Assembly (NCBI GenBank): GCA_027307045.1
Contig: DAHUXR010000008.1
Location: 1-64,000 of the forward strand
Source: Acidobacteriaceae bacterium
GTDB lineage: Bacteria; Acidobacteriota; Terriglobia; Terriglobales; Acidobacteriaceae
DNA length: 64,000 nt
Reading direction: 5' to 3'
Shown here: one piece after another, positions 1 to 10,173 of the stretch
How positions within the stretch are numbered: the stretch's first letter is position 1
Layout of the letters: the number at the start of each line of letters is the position of its first letter
Notes under the pieces: generated by a model
The model's database searches: none
What the model saw: the letters and a program-made list of their open reading frames with translations, nothing else
What the model was told of the DNA's origin: nothing
Position numbers and translations under genes: made by a program

Positions 1-97
1 AGTATTTGAAAATCTTTGTCTTGGTGGAATCCATTAGCTCCTACTACGCTCCTTCGTGTGTAGAAGGTTTTCGTTGGGACTGAGAAGCTTTGTCTAG

Positions 98-125
98 GGC
101 TGAATGCTGACTGCTGATTGCTATT
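98..125 (+). repeat. 7-nt tandem repeat (TGCTGAY type), locus 1
   Basis: GGCTGAA TGCTGAC TGCTGAT TGCTATT. Confidence 0.6.
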
Positions 126-696
126 TCCTCGCCACCAACTCCGCCACGCCTTTTTCCTGAATCGTTTCGTGGTAACGCAAAACGCGCAAGGCTGAAAACG
201 CACGCAGCAGCTCATTCGGCTCCAGCAAAAACATGGGATGGCTCGGTCCGCCAGAAAAATTCTTCTGCTCGGTTGTGTAGGTTTTATAAATCAGGATTCC
301 ACCGGGTTTAATCGCGTCGAACAAAGCAGGGAAGAGCTGGCGCTGGAGAAAGAAGAACACGACTACCAGATCGTATTGCTCCCGGCCTAGATCCTGCGCC
401 GTATTCAGGTTTGAGATCTCAGCCGCAATGGAACTCGCTGTCCCCGTCCGTTTCGCATTCTCCTCAGCCTGCCTGATGCCGACTTCGGAAATATCCAGCA
501 GCTTCACGCGCCAGCCCCGCTGTGCCAGCCAGATCGAGTGACGGCCTACTCCTCCCGCGACATCCAGGGCAAGTCCGGGAGTTGTGCCAAAAAGGAACTC
601 ATCGTAAGCGCTCACAAGAAAAGGATCGGGTTCGAGCGAGCCGTGCGAGCCCTCGCTGTATTTCTGGTTCCACGATGCTTTCTCGTCAAGTTCCAT
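121..696 (-). CDS. class I SAM-dependent methyltransferase
   Basis: LALDVAGGVGRHSIWLAQRGWRVKLLDIS motif I; 191 aa ORF. Confidence 0.8.
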   Translation of the reverse strand: MELDEKASWNQKYSEGSHGSLEPDPFLVSAYDEFLFGTTPGLALDVAGGVGRHSIWLAQRGWRVKLLDISEVGIRQAEENAKRTGTASSIAAEISNLNTAQDLGREQYDLVVVFFFLQRQLFPALFDAIKPGGILIYKTYTTEQKNFSGGPSHPMFLLEPNELLRAFSALRVLRYHETIQEKGVAELVARK

Positions 697-847
697 TGTG
701 GCTGAAATCCCGAGCGGAGCGAGGGAGCCCTATACTCACCACAATTCTAAAGAAACAGCCTTCCATTTTTCGTTCTTTTCTGACCTACACTTGATTTAAA
801 CGGGTAGCGATCCCTCGCCGCCCTCGGGATTAAGAAAAACACCCATT

Positions 848-2197
848 TTGCTGCGTTATACTGGATGGGTGAGCGCAGAGCAGGACAAAACGTTTTACCT
901 TGAGACCTTTGGCTGCCAGATGAACGTGCATGACTCTGAGAAAGTCATTGGCACGCTGGTGCATCAGGGGTATCGTCAGGTCCAGACTGTGGAAGAGGCC
1001 CATCTGGTCCTTTACAACACCTGCTCCATCCGCGATAAAGCCGAGCAGAAGGTCTTTCATCGTCTGAACGACTACAAGAAGCTGCAGGCCCAAGGCAAGA
1101 AGTTTGGCGTGCTGGGCTGTGTGGCGCAGCAGGAAGGTGAAAAGATTTTTGAGAAGGCACCGTACGTTTCGCTTGTAGCAGGCTCGGCTTCTTACCGCAA
1201 TCTGCCGGCAATGCTGGTACAGATTGAGGCTGGCAACAATCGCGTTACCGGACTGGACGATCGCCAAACCGATCTCACATTTGAGACGGACTTCACCGCC
1301 CGTACCAATCCGCATCGCGGTTACATCACCATCATTGAAGGCTGTGATAAGTTCTGCGCGTACTGCGTTGTGCCGTACACGCGCGGCAAGGAGCGCAGCC
1401 GAACTTCAGATTCCGTGATGGCTGAAGCGCGGCAGATGGCTGATCTTGGCTATACCGATATTCAACTGCTGGGCCAAAACGTAAACGCTTATGCCGATCC
1501 GCTGGGCAAAAGAACTTTTGCTGAACTGCTCTATGCCATCGGCGAAATTCCCGGCGTGCGCCGCGTGCGCTTTACCACATCGCACCCGCGGCACTTCAGC
1601 AAAGATATTGTCGATGCCATTGTGGCTTCACCCCGCCTCTGCGACCACATTCATTTGCCGGTGCAGAGCGGATCGTCACGGGTGCTCAAAGCCATGAACC
1701 GCGAATACACCCGCGAAATGTACCTGGAAAAAATCTCCTGGATGAAAGCCGCCAAACGTCCGCTTTCAATCACTACGGACGTGATTGCCGGTTTCCCGAA
1801 TGAGACAGCGGCAGAATTTGAGGAAACGGTTACTCTGCTGCATGAGTGCCAGTTTGACGCCGTTTTCACCTTTAAGTATTCGCCTCGTCCCAATACGCCG
1901 GCGCTGAGCATGATTGACAGCATCAGCGACGCGGAGAAGTCCAAGCGTCTGCAGATCCTGCAGGAACGCCAGAGAGAGATTCAAAGAATCAATTACGAAA
2001 AGCGAGTAGGCCGGATATTTGAAGTAATGGTTGAAGGAATAAATGAAGCTCGGGGGCAGATGATTGGGCGCACATCGCAAAATATCACTCTGAACTTTAC
2101 CGTGCCGAAAGAAGCCGTGCCCGCCGTGGGTAGTTATGCTAACGTGCTGGTTACCAGGAGTTTTCCTAACAGTCTCTTGGGCGAAATGGTCTATTGA
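848..2197 (+). CDS. miaB: tRNA-2-methylthio-N6-dimethylallyladenosine synthase MiaB (radical SAM methylthiotransferase)
   Basis: N-terminal FGCQMNVHDSE, radical-SAM EGCDKFCAYCVVPYTRG, C-terminal TRAM-like region. Confidence 0.95.
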   Translation: MLRYTGWVSAEQDKTFYLETFGCQMNVHDSEKVIGTLVHQGYRQVQTVEEAHLVLYNTCSIRDKAEQKVFHRLNDYKKLQAQGKKFGVLGCVAQQEGEKIFEKAPYVSLVAGSASYRNLPAMLVQIEAGNNRVTGLDDRQTDLTFETDFTARTNPHRGYITIIEGCDKFCAYCVVPYTRGKERSRTSDSVMAEARQMADLGYTDIQLLGQNVNAYADPLGKRTFAELLYAIGEIPGVRRVRFTTSHPRHFSKDIVDAIVASPRLCDHIHLPVQSGSSRVLKAMNREYTREMYLEKISWMKAAKRPLSITTDVIAGFPNETAAEFEETVTLLHECQFDAVFTFKYSPRPNTPALSMIDSISDAEKSKRLQILQERQREIQRINYEKRVGRIFEVMVEGINEARGQMIGRTSQNITLNFTVPKEAVPAVGSYANVLVTRSFPNSLLGEMVY

Positions 2198-2394
2198 GGA
2201 GCATAAAAACTGACGGGTGAGCGTGGATCCCGCGGCGATTTTGGAGCAGAACGACATTTAGATGGGGAACAAAATAAGCGAGGCCGATCAGGCTCCGAGC
2301 CGAATGACTCAGGAGCATAAATGCTGATGGCGTGAACGTTGGCCCTTAGCGGTTTGGAGCAAAGCGACATGGAAGTGGAAATGAAAATTCGCGG
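2195..2394 (+). repeat. diverged direct repeat (two copies of about 85 bp)
   Basis: Copy A 2195-2280 and copy B 2309-2394 share AGGAGCATAAA-N2-CTGA-N-GG, ...TTTGGAGCA-N-A-N-CGACAT and flanking bases. Confidence 0.6.
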
Positions 2395-2854
2395 CTTGAT
2401 GATGGATCCTGTGACCAACATGCCCATTGTGGTACTCAAGGATGTTGGCAGCGATACGGTCCTGCCGATCTGGGTAGGCGTCTATGAGGCCAACGCCATT
2501 GCTCTGGAGATCGAAAAAGTCACCACGCCCCGGCCGATGACGCATGATCTGATCAAGAATCTGCTGATCGGCCTGGACACGCATGTCCACAAAATTGTAG
2601 TGAATGAGCTGCGCGATGACACGTTTTTCGCTGTAATCTGGATGGAGCGGGAGGGAAGAGTCATCAGCATTGATTCCCGGCCCTCAGACGCGCTGGCACT
2701 GGCTTTGCGCCTGGATTGCCCAATTTATGTTGAGGATGAAGTACTCAAGACGTCCAAGGTGGCCAGCACCGCTGCTGACAAAATCTCTTCTGACGATCTG
2801 CGTAAGTGGCTGGAAGGCCTGAACGATGAGGATCTAGGCCACTACAAGATGTAG
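2369..2854 (+). CDS. bifunctional nuclease family protein (DUF151)
   Basis: MEVEMKIRGLMMDPVTNMPIVVLKD...LPIWVGVYEANAIALE; ORF listed from 2339, internal ATG at 2369 preferred. Confidence 0.85.
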   Translation: MEVEMKIRGLMMDPVTNMPIVVLKDVGSDTVLPIWVGVYEANAIALEIEKVTTPRPMTHDLIKNLLIGLDTHVHKIVVNELRDDTFFAVIWMEREGRVISIDSRPSDALALALRLDCPIYVEDEVLKTSKVASTAADKISSDDLRKWLEGLNDEDLGHYKM

Positions 2855-2928
2855 AAGCCTTTTTAGCCACGAATAAACGCGAATCTCGCGAATCCGAACG
2901 AACTCTAATTCGCGGCTCAATTCTTTTC

Positions 2929-3252
2929 ATGCCTGATCCCGAACACCAACTGCAGCGGCTTTACCTCGCCGGCTTTGACCTGCAAACCTTTGAGCGCTTT
3001 CCCAAGGCCGTGGGAGTCCTGCGCGATGGCTGCCTGGCATTTCTTGTCCCCGGGCCAGACGGCTTGCAGATTCTTGGCAATGTCGGCTGGCGCATGGGAG
3101 AAAGCCTCGGTCCGCTGGTGGAGCGAGGCGGCCGCAAGGTGTTCGTCCATAAACAGGAAATGATTGAAGCCACGCCTGAGCGGATTACCACGCTGGAACG
3201 GTTTCGATCAGATTTGAAGGCTATTCTGCGCGGGGAAGAGCCGATTCAGTAG
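2929..3252 (+). CDS. hypothetical protein (107 aa)
   Basis: ORF with plausible coding composition downstream of the DUF151 gene. Confidence 0.55.
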   Translation: MPDPEHQLQRLYLAGFDLQTFERFPKAVGVLRDGCLAFLVPGPDGLQILGNVGWRMGESLGPLVERGGRKVFVHKQEMIEATPERITTLERFRSDLKAILRGEEPIQ

Positions 3253-3445
3253 CAAGGAAAGGACGACCATTTTTATCTTTATGAGCCCGGACAGACGCAG
3301 AAATCACAACACTCATAATAGTTTACATAATATCTGTTATCAGACGTTGATTGTGGTCGGCCAGGCAAAGGCGTTATACCTGCATATGGGAGCGACCTGA
3401 CCTTGAGGACCCAACTCCGCTCGGTCTTGCGAGCGAAAGGGATCT

Positions 3446-4723
3446 TCACTTACCTCCGGAATTCGGGTTTTCAGAAAAACCAGATAGCACCCGACGAACG
3501 CCCTCGCTGAAGTCCTGCTCCGGAGTAATCATGCTGACGACAAGGTAACCGTCGCCCTCGAAATCATAAAAGTGCCCCGGGTGCACGTAAACATCATGCT
3601 TCTGCAGCAACTCAATCGCCAACTCTTCATCCGGACGCGTTGCTGGAATGCGAAGGACCGCATACCAGCCGCCCTCAACAACCAGCCGGTTCAGGTGCTG
3701 ATTGTCCGCAAGTTGCGCATCGAGTTGTGCAAGATTGGCTCGCACGCGCCCCATGCACTGCTCTTGAAACTTTTTCCGCTGCTGCAACAAGACGGGCGCG
3801 GCCAACTGGATCGGTGCATTCAGTGAAAGATACGTATCCGCGATCATCTCCAATCTGGCCAGCGCTTCCCTTTTTTCTGCTTTCGGGCCGCTGACAGCAA
3901 GCCACGCAAACTTCATCTGCGGCAGGCCGCAAATTTTTGAGATGCCGCTCATGGTGAACGTCAGCGCGCCTGGGTTCGCTACAAAGCTCTTTTGCGCCGA
4001 GCCCAGGATGAAATCAAGAAACACTTCATCGGCTATGATGGCCATCTGGTTGGCGGAGCAAACCTGGTTGAGCTGCGCAATTTCTTCCGTCTTGGTGAAA
4101 TGTCCCGTAGGATTATTGGGATGGACGACGATGATTCCTCGTGTACGCGGCGTGATTGCCTGCTTTAGAGCATGTATGTCGATATGCCAGCCGTGGTCAT
4201 AGAAAAGAGGATACCGAACCATCCTTACGTCATTCACGTCCGCCAGAAAATCAAATAGCGGATAACCGGGTGTGGGGATCAAGAGATCGTCGCCCGGATT
4301 GCAGAGCAGACGAAAGATGAAAGAGTAGGCCTCGCTGGTGCTTGCAGTCAGGATGAGATCGTCGACCGAGACACCTTCACCGCGTTCGGCATAGTAATCA
4401 CTCACGGCCTGCCGCGCGGACTTCAAGCCTTTTGGATCAGGACGATACAGCAGCGACGCAGGCGCGCAGAGTGAGCGCATAATCGCTGGCGCATCATACT
4501 TGATTCCACATTCGGTGGGATTAGACGCGCTCAGATCAAGCAGGGGCCGGCCGCTGGATCTGTGCTGCTCCAGCGCTTCGGCCAGCCGGTTTGGTTTCAG
4601 GTTCCAGTTCGTGCGTGAGGCGAACATCAGATGATTTATATCAGGTTCGTGGGCTTTCGCATGCTGCTGCTCAGCTGCTTCATCACCATTGTCCGGCTCG
4701 CAAATTGTTGTGTTCATTTCCAA
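3446..4723 (-). CDS. PLP-dependent class I/II aminotransferase
   Basis: HPNNPTGHFTKTEEI, DEVFLDF, SGISKICGLPQMKFAW motifs. Confidence 0.9.
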   Translation of the reverse strand: MEMNTTICEPDNGDEAAEQQHAKAHEPDINHLMFASRTNWNLKPNRLAEALEQHRSSGRPLLDLSASNPTECGIKYDAPAIMRSLCAPASLLYRPDPKGLKSARQAVSDYYAERGEGVSVDDLILTASTSEAYSFIFRLLCNPGDDLLIPTPGYPLFDFLADVNDVRMVRYPLFYDHGWHIDIHALKQAITPRTRGIIVVHPNNPTGHFTKTEEIAQLNQVCSANQMAIIADEVFLDFILGSAQKSFVANPGALTFTMSGISKICGLPQMKFAWLAVSGPKAEKREALARLEMIADTYLSLNAPIQLAAPVLLQQRKKFQEQCMGRVRANLAQLDAQLADNQHLNRLVVEGGWYAVLRIPATRPDEELAIELLQKHDVYVHPGHFYDFEGDGYLVVSMITPEQDFSEGVRRVLSGFSENPNSGGK

Positions 4724-4729
4724 TCACTT

Positions 4730-4999
4730 CTAGTTGACCGTCGGCTTCGCTGGTCCCACCTTGATTCGGACCGGCTTCCCCAGGCCATACTGATGGGAGG
4801 CTTTCTCCTGGGCTTGCCGCAAGCCGTCAGCAAATTCCTCCGCCGTAAGCGTTCCCAATTCACCATGCTTACGGCACCGGAACCGGACAGTCGTCGAGCC
4901 TGCCGCCATCTCCAGCTCTCCCCCGCACTCCGTGCATAACATCAGCATCTGAACGGTCTTCCCGTCCTTCTTGATTTTCATCGAAAATTTAATTTCCAT
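4730..4999 (-). CDS. small zinc-ribbon-like hypothetical protein
   Basis: CTECGGELE...FRCRKHG; 6 nt upstream of the aminotransferase ORF. Confidence 0.55.
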   Translation of the reverse strand: MEIKFSMKIKKDGKTVQMLMLCTECGGELEMAAGSTTVRFRCRKHGELGTLTAEEFADGLRQAQEKASHQYGLGKPVRIKVGPAKPTVN

Positions 5000-5096
5000 A
5001 GCTCATTACCTCCCACTTTGTAGCTCTTTGTGCAGTTTACCGTATGTTCGCCTACAAAACAATAGCGAATAAGATAAATGGCCTTTTTCGCGGAAT

Positions 5097-5660
5097 GTGC
5101 CCGCACTGGATTGCCTGGAGACGGATCCTGTTATTGGGCTCTTGAAAAACACAAGCAGGATTTCGCTGAGCAAAAATCATTTAAAATCATTCACACCCAA
5201 AATGCTCACGCCCTTCCGCTACTATCTCCGCGTGCGGTACGGTGAATGCGACGCGCAAAAGGTCGTCTTCAACGCCCGCTATGCCGAATACGTCGACTTG
5301 GCCACCACCGAATTCCTGCGGGCGCTCGGCTATGGCGAGCAGCTTTTCAGTGGCGAACTCGACTTTCAATTGGTGAAACAGACCATCGAATGGAAGGCTC
5401 CGGCGCGCTTTGATCAAGTACTGGAGATATCTGTTTTTGCGAAAGTTCTCGGCAACACTTCATTCACCCTTGTCGCAGAATTCCGCATTGCCGGCCATGA
5501 TCGTGCGCTTGCAACTGCTGAAACAGTTTACGTGCTCGTCAAACAGCACACGCTGACCAAGACTCCACTGCCGCCTGATCTCCGTGCGGCCATGCACAAA
5601 GGGGCGGCGGGCGTTACCACTGACCACGCGGGCTACTTTGTTGGCTCGCACTCTAAATAA
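5097..5660 (+). CDS. acyl-CoA thioesterase (4HBT hotdog)
   Basis: YYLRVRYGECDAQKVVFNARYAEYVDLATTEFLRALG; likely start is an internal Met (MLTPFRYY). Confidence 0.8.
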   Translation: MPALDCLETDPVIGLLKNTSRISLSKNHLKSFTPKMLTPFRYYLRVRYGECDAQKVVFNARYAEYVDLATTEFLRALGYGEQLFSGELDFQLVKQTIEWKAPARFDQVLEISVFAKVLGNTSFTLVAEFRIAGHDRALATAETVYVLVKQHTLTKTPLPPDLRAAMHKGAAGVTTDHAGYFVGSHSK

Positions 5661-5860
5661 GAAAAGGGTCTAACGAACCGAAGAACAGAGTGCGCTCAAT
5701 TCCTTACGATCCTTCAGGCTCATTTTCCAGCAATGGGATTGATATCTCTTTTTTTCCATGCAGAATGCGAATAACGCGAAGACTGCGACGAGATAATAGA
5801 TGCGGATGGATGTGAACCCTTCTACGGGCCAGGAACCTCAATCCAGCCAATTAGTATGTC

Positions 5861-8383
5861 TCAACCCATGGCCTTCCCCAGCTTCTCGATCGCCGGTCCC
5901 AGCTCTTGCGGCTTGCTGAGCACGCCAGCAAAAAGATCGCCTACTCTTTCAAACCGCCGCAACACGTTAGCAATGTGAAATTGCTGAGGCTTCAGACCAT
6001 GCATGACCTCATCCCACTTGAGCGGCGTGGCCACCGGCGCTCCGGGATACGCGCGCAGCACGTAGGGCGCGGAGATGGTTTTGCCACTGGCGTTTTGCAG
6101 ATAGTCGAAATAAACTTTGCCCTTCTCTCGGGCGGAAACCATGCGCGGCGTGGTGAATAGATCAGGCCGCTCGGCGGCCACCCAGCGCGCCAGTATCTCC
6201 GCGAATTGCCGCGTCTGCGCCGAGCTGTAAATCGGTTCCACCGGAACATACAAGTGCATGCCGTTTCCTCCGGTGGTCTTGGGATATCCCGTGAGCCCGA
6301 TCAGCCGCAGCTTTTCTCGCACCAGCTGCGCCGCCTCCACTATGCGGTCATACCCGCAGTGATATGGGTCGAGATCGATCAGGACGAAATCCGGATGTTC
6401 CAGCGTTTCCAGCCGGCTCATGTATGGGTTCTGGTCAATGCAGCCCAGGTTGGCCAGATAAAGGAGAGAAGCCTTGTCGTCGCAGATCACGCGCGTTTTG
6501 GATTCTTCATCTTCCGCCAGCTCTGCCCGATGCAGCCAGTCTGGAAATCCTGAAGCGTCTTTCTGGAAAAAGTAATCCTGGTCGACCCCGTTGGGATATC
6601 GCTTGAGCGAGAGTGGCCTGCCTTGCAGGTGCGGCACCAGCAGGTCGGCCACCGCGGCGTAAAAATTGATCACGTCGCGCTTGGTGTAACCATCCGCCGG
6701 ATAGAAAACTTTGTTCAGGTTCGTAAGTTTCAGCGGATGGCCATCGATATCAATCGTGATCTCGGCTTTGTCAGCCGGCAGCAAAACCTCTTGCGTCGAT
6801 TCCTGTTCCGTCTCTTCCGCCAGCAAGCCGGTCTCGCGCACCACTTCTTCCGCCGCAACTTCTGTCCTCAGCCCCATAAACACTGGCGCGCGCAGGCGGT
6901 CGTCTTTTGTCCATGAGGTGAACTTCACTACGCAGACCAGCTCCGGCTTCACCCAGGTAACCTCGCCAATGTCTTTTGGCACCTCACTCAGTACCGGCTT
7001 TTTCGCGATCAGCGGCTTGATCTTCTCAAACACTCTCTTGAGCGATTGCTGCGTGAATCCTGAGCCGGCATTGCCCGCATAGACCAGCTTTTTGTTTTTG
7101 TGATAGCCCAGCACCAGAGAGCCAAACGGTTCGCGTCCTCCCAGAATGTATCCGCAGATCACAAAATCCTGCTGCGTGGTGACCTTGATCTTGATCCAGC
7201 TTCCGCTGCGCTTCGATTCGTACCGGCTTTGCGCCTGCTTGGCCACAATGCCTTCCAGCCCTTTGGCCCGCACCGCTTGCAGCAACTCGTCGCCCTTGCC
7301 GATGAAATGTTCCGAATAGCGCACGATCTCGTTGGGCAACAGAATCGACATCAACAGTTGGCGCCGGTCAATCAGCGCCGCCTTCCGCAGATCGTATCCG
7401 TTGAGATACAGCAGATCGAAGGCAAAGAAATTCAGGTTCGGCGGCGACATACCCTTGAGGGCCGGTTTGGTGCCGAATCCAGTGAGGTTCTGCAGATGCT
7501 GAAAACTCGGATTGCCATTGTCATCCAGTGCAACCACTTCGCCGTCGATGATCGCCGTATCGGCCTTCACGCTCTGCGCCAGCGCTTGGGCCACCGCCGC
7601 AAATTGTTTGTCCAGCTTGGTTCCCCGGCGCGAGAGCATACGCACCTTGCCGCCTTCAATGAAACACAGCGCGCGGTATCCGTCCCATTTCACTTCGTAA
7701 AGCCATTCGCTGCCGGAAGGCACTGCGTTGCCCAGCATAGCCAGCATCGGCTCCAGCGCAGCCGGCATTTCGGCCTTCGCCGCGCCTTCAAGCGAAGAAA
7801 TTTCCGCCGGGCCTTGCAGCACGCTGCGCGTATCGGCTTCCGGGTCCCATCCTTCTCGCACGGCGAAATCTTTCTTTTTGATCAGCAGCCAGTCTTTGCC
7901 TTTGGCGCGGTTGGTGCGCACCAGCGCGAACTCGCCCACGATTTTGTGTCCATGGAAGCGCAGCTTGAGGTCGCCCGATTCCCACATCTGCGCCGGCGTT
8001 TTGGGGCCAAGCCATTCATACGTTCCGCGGTCCCATAACGTGACGCTGCCCGCACCGTAGTTTCCGCTTGGGATAGTGCCTTCAAAGCTGCCGTAATCGA
8101 GCGGATGGTCTTCCACATGGACCGCAAGACGCTTAATCGCCGGATCAAGAGTCGGACCGTGAGGCAGCGCCCAGGACTTAAGTACTCCATCCATCTCCAG
8201 CCTCAAGTCATAGTGGAGACGTCGTGCGCTATGTCGTTGGATAAAAAAGCGGCTTCCTTCCTCGTGTGTAGGCTTATCCGGAGGCTTCGGCACCCCCAGA
8301 GCGTGCCGGGTTTGCACGTTCTGGGGTGAAGGTTCGGGCGTCCTGGAAAAGACTCTTTTTCGCCGGTATTCTTCTAGTGACAT
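5861..8383 (-). CDS. ligD: multifunctional DNA ligase D (phosphoesterase-ligase-polymerase)
   Basis: N-terminal PE domain (FFIQRHSARRLHYDLRLEMDGVLKSWA), ligase motif YEVKWDGYRAL, C-terminal LigD polymerase region (LTNLNKVFYPADGYTKRDVINFY). Confidence 0.95.
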   Translation of the reverse strand: MSLEEYRRKRVFSRTPEPSPQNVQTRHALGVPKPPDKPTHEEGSRFFIQRHSARRLHYDLRLEMDGVLKSWALPHGPTLDPAIKRLAVHVEDHPLDYGSFEGTIPSGNYGAGSVTLWDRGTYEWLGPKTPAQMWESGDLKLRFHGHKIVGEFALVRTNRAKGKDWLLIKKKDFAVREGWDPEADTRSVLQGPAEISSLEGAAKAEMPAALEPMLAMLGNAVPSGSEWLYEVKWDGYRALCFIEGGKVRMLSRRGTKLDKQFAAVAQALAQSVKADTAIIDGEVVALDDNGNPSFQHLQNLTGFGTKPALKGMSPPNLNFFAFDLLYLNGYDLRKAALIDRRQLLMSILLPNEIVRYSEHFIGKGDELLQAVRAKGLEGIVAKQAQSRYESKRSGSWIKIKVTTQQDFVICGYILGGREPFGSLVLGYHKNKKLVYAGNAGSGFTQQSLKRVFEKIKPLIAKKPVLSEVPKDIGEVTWVKPELVCVVKFTSWTKDDRLRAPVFMGLRTEVAAEEVVRETGLLAEETEQESTQEVLLPADKAEITIDIDGHPLKLTNLNKVFYPADGYTKRDVINFYAAVADLLVPHLQGRPLSLKRYPNGVDQDYFFQKDASGFPDWLHRAELAEDEESKTRVICDDKASLLYLANLGCIDQNPYMSRLETLEHPDFVLIDLDPYHCGYDRIVEAAQLVREKLRLIGLTGYPKTTGGNGMHLYVPVEPIYSSAQTRQFAEILARWVAAERPDLFTTPRMVSAREKGKVYFDYLQNASGKTISAPYVLRAYPGAPVATPLKWDEVMHGLKPQQFHIANVLRRFERVGDLFAGVLSKPQELGPAIEKLGKAMG

Positions 8384-8460
8384 AGCCTGTTCGGAAGATT
8401 GTATTGCACCGCTTTTTGTGCTTTCATAACCCCTACGCCCTTATATCTGGAGATCATGAA

Positions 8461-9312
8461 ATGGCCAGCACAGTTTGGAAGGGACATCTCACTTTTGGTC
8501 TGCTGTCGCTTCCCGTCAAATTGTACAGCGCAGCCCGCAGTGAATCCGTCGGCTTCAACCAACTGCACAAAACGGACAACTCCCGCGTCAAGCAGGTGCT
8601 TTACTGCCAGCTTGAGGATAAGCCCATCTCGCGCAGTGAGATCGTGAAGGGCTATGAGTACGAAAAAGACAAGTACGTCGTCATCGACGACGCGGACATC
8701 AAGAAGGTCGCGCCCAAAACCGCCAAGACTATGGAAGTCCTGGAGTTTGTAAAGGCCGCTGAAGTCGATGCCATTTTCTTTGAAAGCTCCTATTACATGG
8801 CACCCGATGAAGCCGGCGAAAAGCCCTATGCCCTGCTTTTTGAAGCACTGCGCCAGAGCGGCTGCGTGGGCGTGGCCAAGATTGCCATGCACAATCGGGA
8901 GCATATCGTTGTGCTGCGGCCGGGACCGAAAGGCATTCTGCTGCACACCATGTATTATCCTGACGAGATCCGGCAGGTTGAAGAGTTCCGCACCGACACC
9001 AGCATTGTGAAAGAAAAAGAACTGGCCATGGCCAAGATGCTGATCGATTCCCTCCTCGCTGAATTCGAACCTCAGAAATACCACGATGCCTATCGCGAAA
9101 ACCTGATGGCCATGATCCAGGCCAAGGTTGAAGGCAAGCAGATCGTTGAAACCGTGGAGACCAAGCACAAAGCGCCTGTGGTCGATATTCTTGAAGCGCT
9201 CAAGATGAGCCTGGCCGAAGTGAAAAAACCAATTCGTTCCTCAACCGGCACGCCCGCCGTTCCGGTAGAAGAAGAGCGTCCAGCGCGGAAAAGCCGCAAA
9301 ACCGGCGGTTAA
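8461..9312 (+). CDS. ku: non-homologous end joining protein Ku
   Basis: MASTVWKGHLTFGLLSLPVKLYSA...; divergent from ligD; start at 8461 preferred over 8404. Confidence 0.95.
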   Translation: MASTVWKGHLTFGLLSLPVKLYSAARSESVGFNQLHKTDNSRVKQVLYCQLEDKPISRSEIVKGYEYEKDKYVVIDDADIKKVAPKTAKTMEVLEFVKAAEVDAIFFESSYYMAPDEAGEKPYALLFEALRQSGCVGVAKIAMHNREHIVVLRPGPKGILLHTMYYPDEIRQVEEFRTDTSIVKEKELAMAKMLIDSLLAEFEPQKYHDAYRENLMAMIQAKVEGKQIVETVETKHKAPVVDILEALKMSLAEVKKPIRSSTGTPAVPVEEERPARKSRKTGG

Positions 9313-9354
9313 TTCAGCGATCCCAGCATCGTGCTAACTCAAGATGAAGCAGCT

Positions 9355-10107
9355 TTATTGCCCTTTTCCCTGCGTCACCGTTGTTGCCTTGTTCTTTTCA
9401 AACGTCACGGTCACCGGTTTGCCGGCGTTGGCAAACTCAATGGTGCGATTGCCGTAATCTCCTTCACTTGCGCTCATGTTGGCTCCCAGCGCAAAGCTGG
9501 CCTGCAATTCGCTCATACCCTGCTTGGCCTGGTGCTGATCAATTGCGCTCCATACATCTGCAGGCCAGTGCTTGTAGAGTTCGTGCGGGTCTTCAAAAAA
9601 GAAATTGTCGTTTGCCGTGAAGGTATAGTCATCGCTGGTGTTTGATCCAATGGCAGCAGCAAACGTTCCAGTCTCTCCTGCTTTCTCAAACACGGCCATG
9701 ATCTTCTTCTGGACAACCGTGACCTCGCCGACTTTAGGTGGCGCCGCATCGCGTGCCAGCACCACATCTTTGACCTGCAACTTGGCGACGGGAGGCAAGA
9801 GTCCCACTTGGCGCTTAAAGTTCACCGCATGCGTCGCTGCATCGTACGGATAATACGGCAGAACGTTTCCGGTTTTTACCCACATCGGCTTGCCCACCAG
9901 CTCTTTTTTAGCGGACTCCACGTTGTAAGGAAAAATCTTGTGCGGGGTCACATAATCATCCATGTTCGATGAGTATGTTGTCTCCGGCTTTTTGGGCCCG
10001 CCACCTGTGTCTCGCCGGGCATAAAGGATGAACCCCACCCGAATGCCAGCGATCACAATAAATACGAGCAGACTTATCTGTAGTTTCTTTTTAAGATCAG
10101 CATCCAT
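9355..10107 (-). CDS. hypothetical membrane-anchored protein
   Basis: N-terminal TM helix (LQISLLVFIVIAGIRVGFILYA); start at MDADLKKKL preferred. Confidence 0.6.
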   Translation of the reverse strand: MDADLKKKLQISLLVFIVIAGIRVGFILYARRDTGGGPKKPETTYSSNMDDYVTPHKIFPYNVESAKKELVGKPMWVKTGNVLPYYPYDAATHAVNFKRQVGLLPPVAKLQVKDVVLARDAAPPKVGEVTVVQKKIMAVFEKAGETGTFAAAIGSNTSDDYTFTANDNFFFEDPHELYKHWPADVWSAIDQHQAKQGMSELQASFALGANMSASEGDYGNRTIEFANAGKPVTVTFEKNKATTVTQGKGQ

Positions 10108-10173
10108 CGTGAAATAAATGTAACATGCGCAAGGCTGCTTAACGCCAGGGACGAGACAGCCTAGCAACCTTTG

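Noticed and set aside
7100-8038. 312-aa plus-strand ORF opposite ligD
   Set aside because: Antisense to a clear LigD gene; Arg/His/Gln-rich shadow translation.
8374-9168. 264-aa minus-strand ORF opposite ku
   Set aside because: Antisense shadow of an unambiguous Ku gene.
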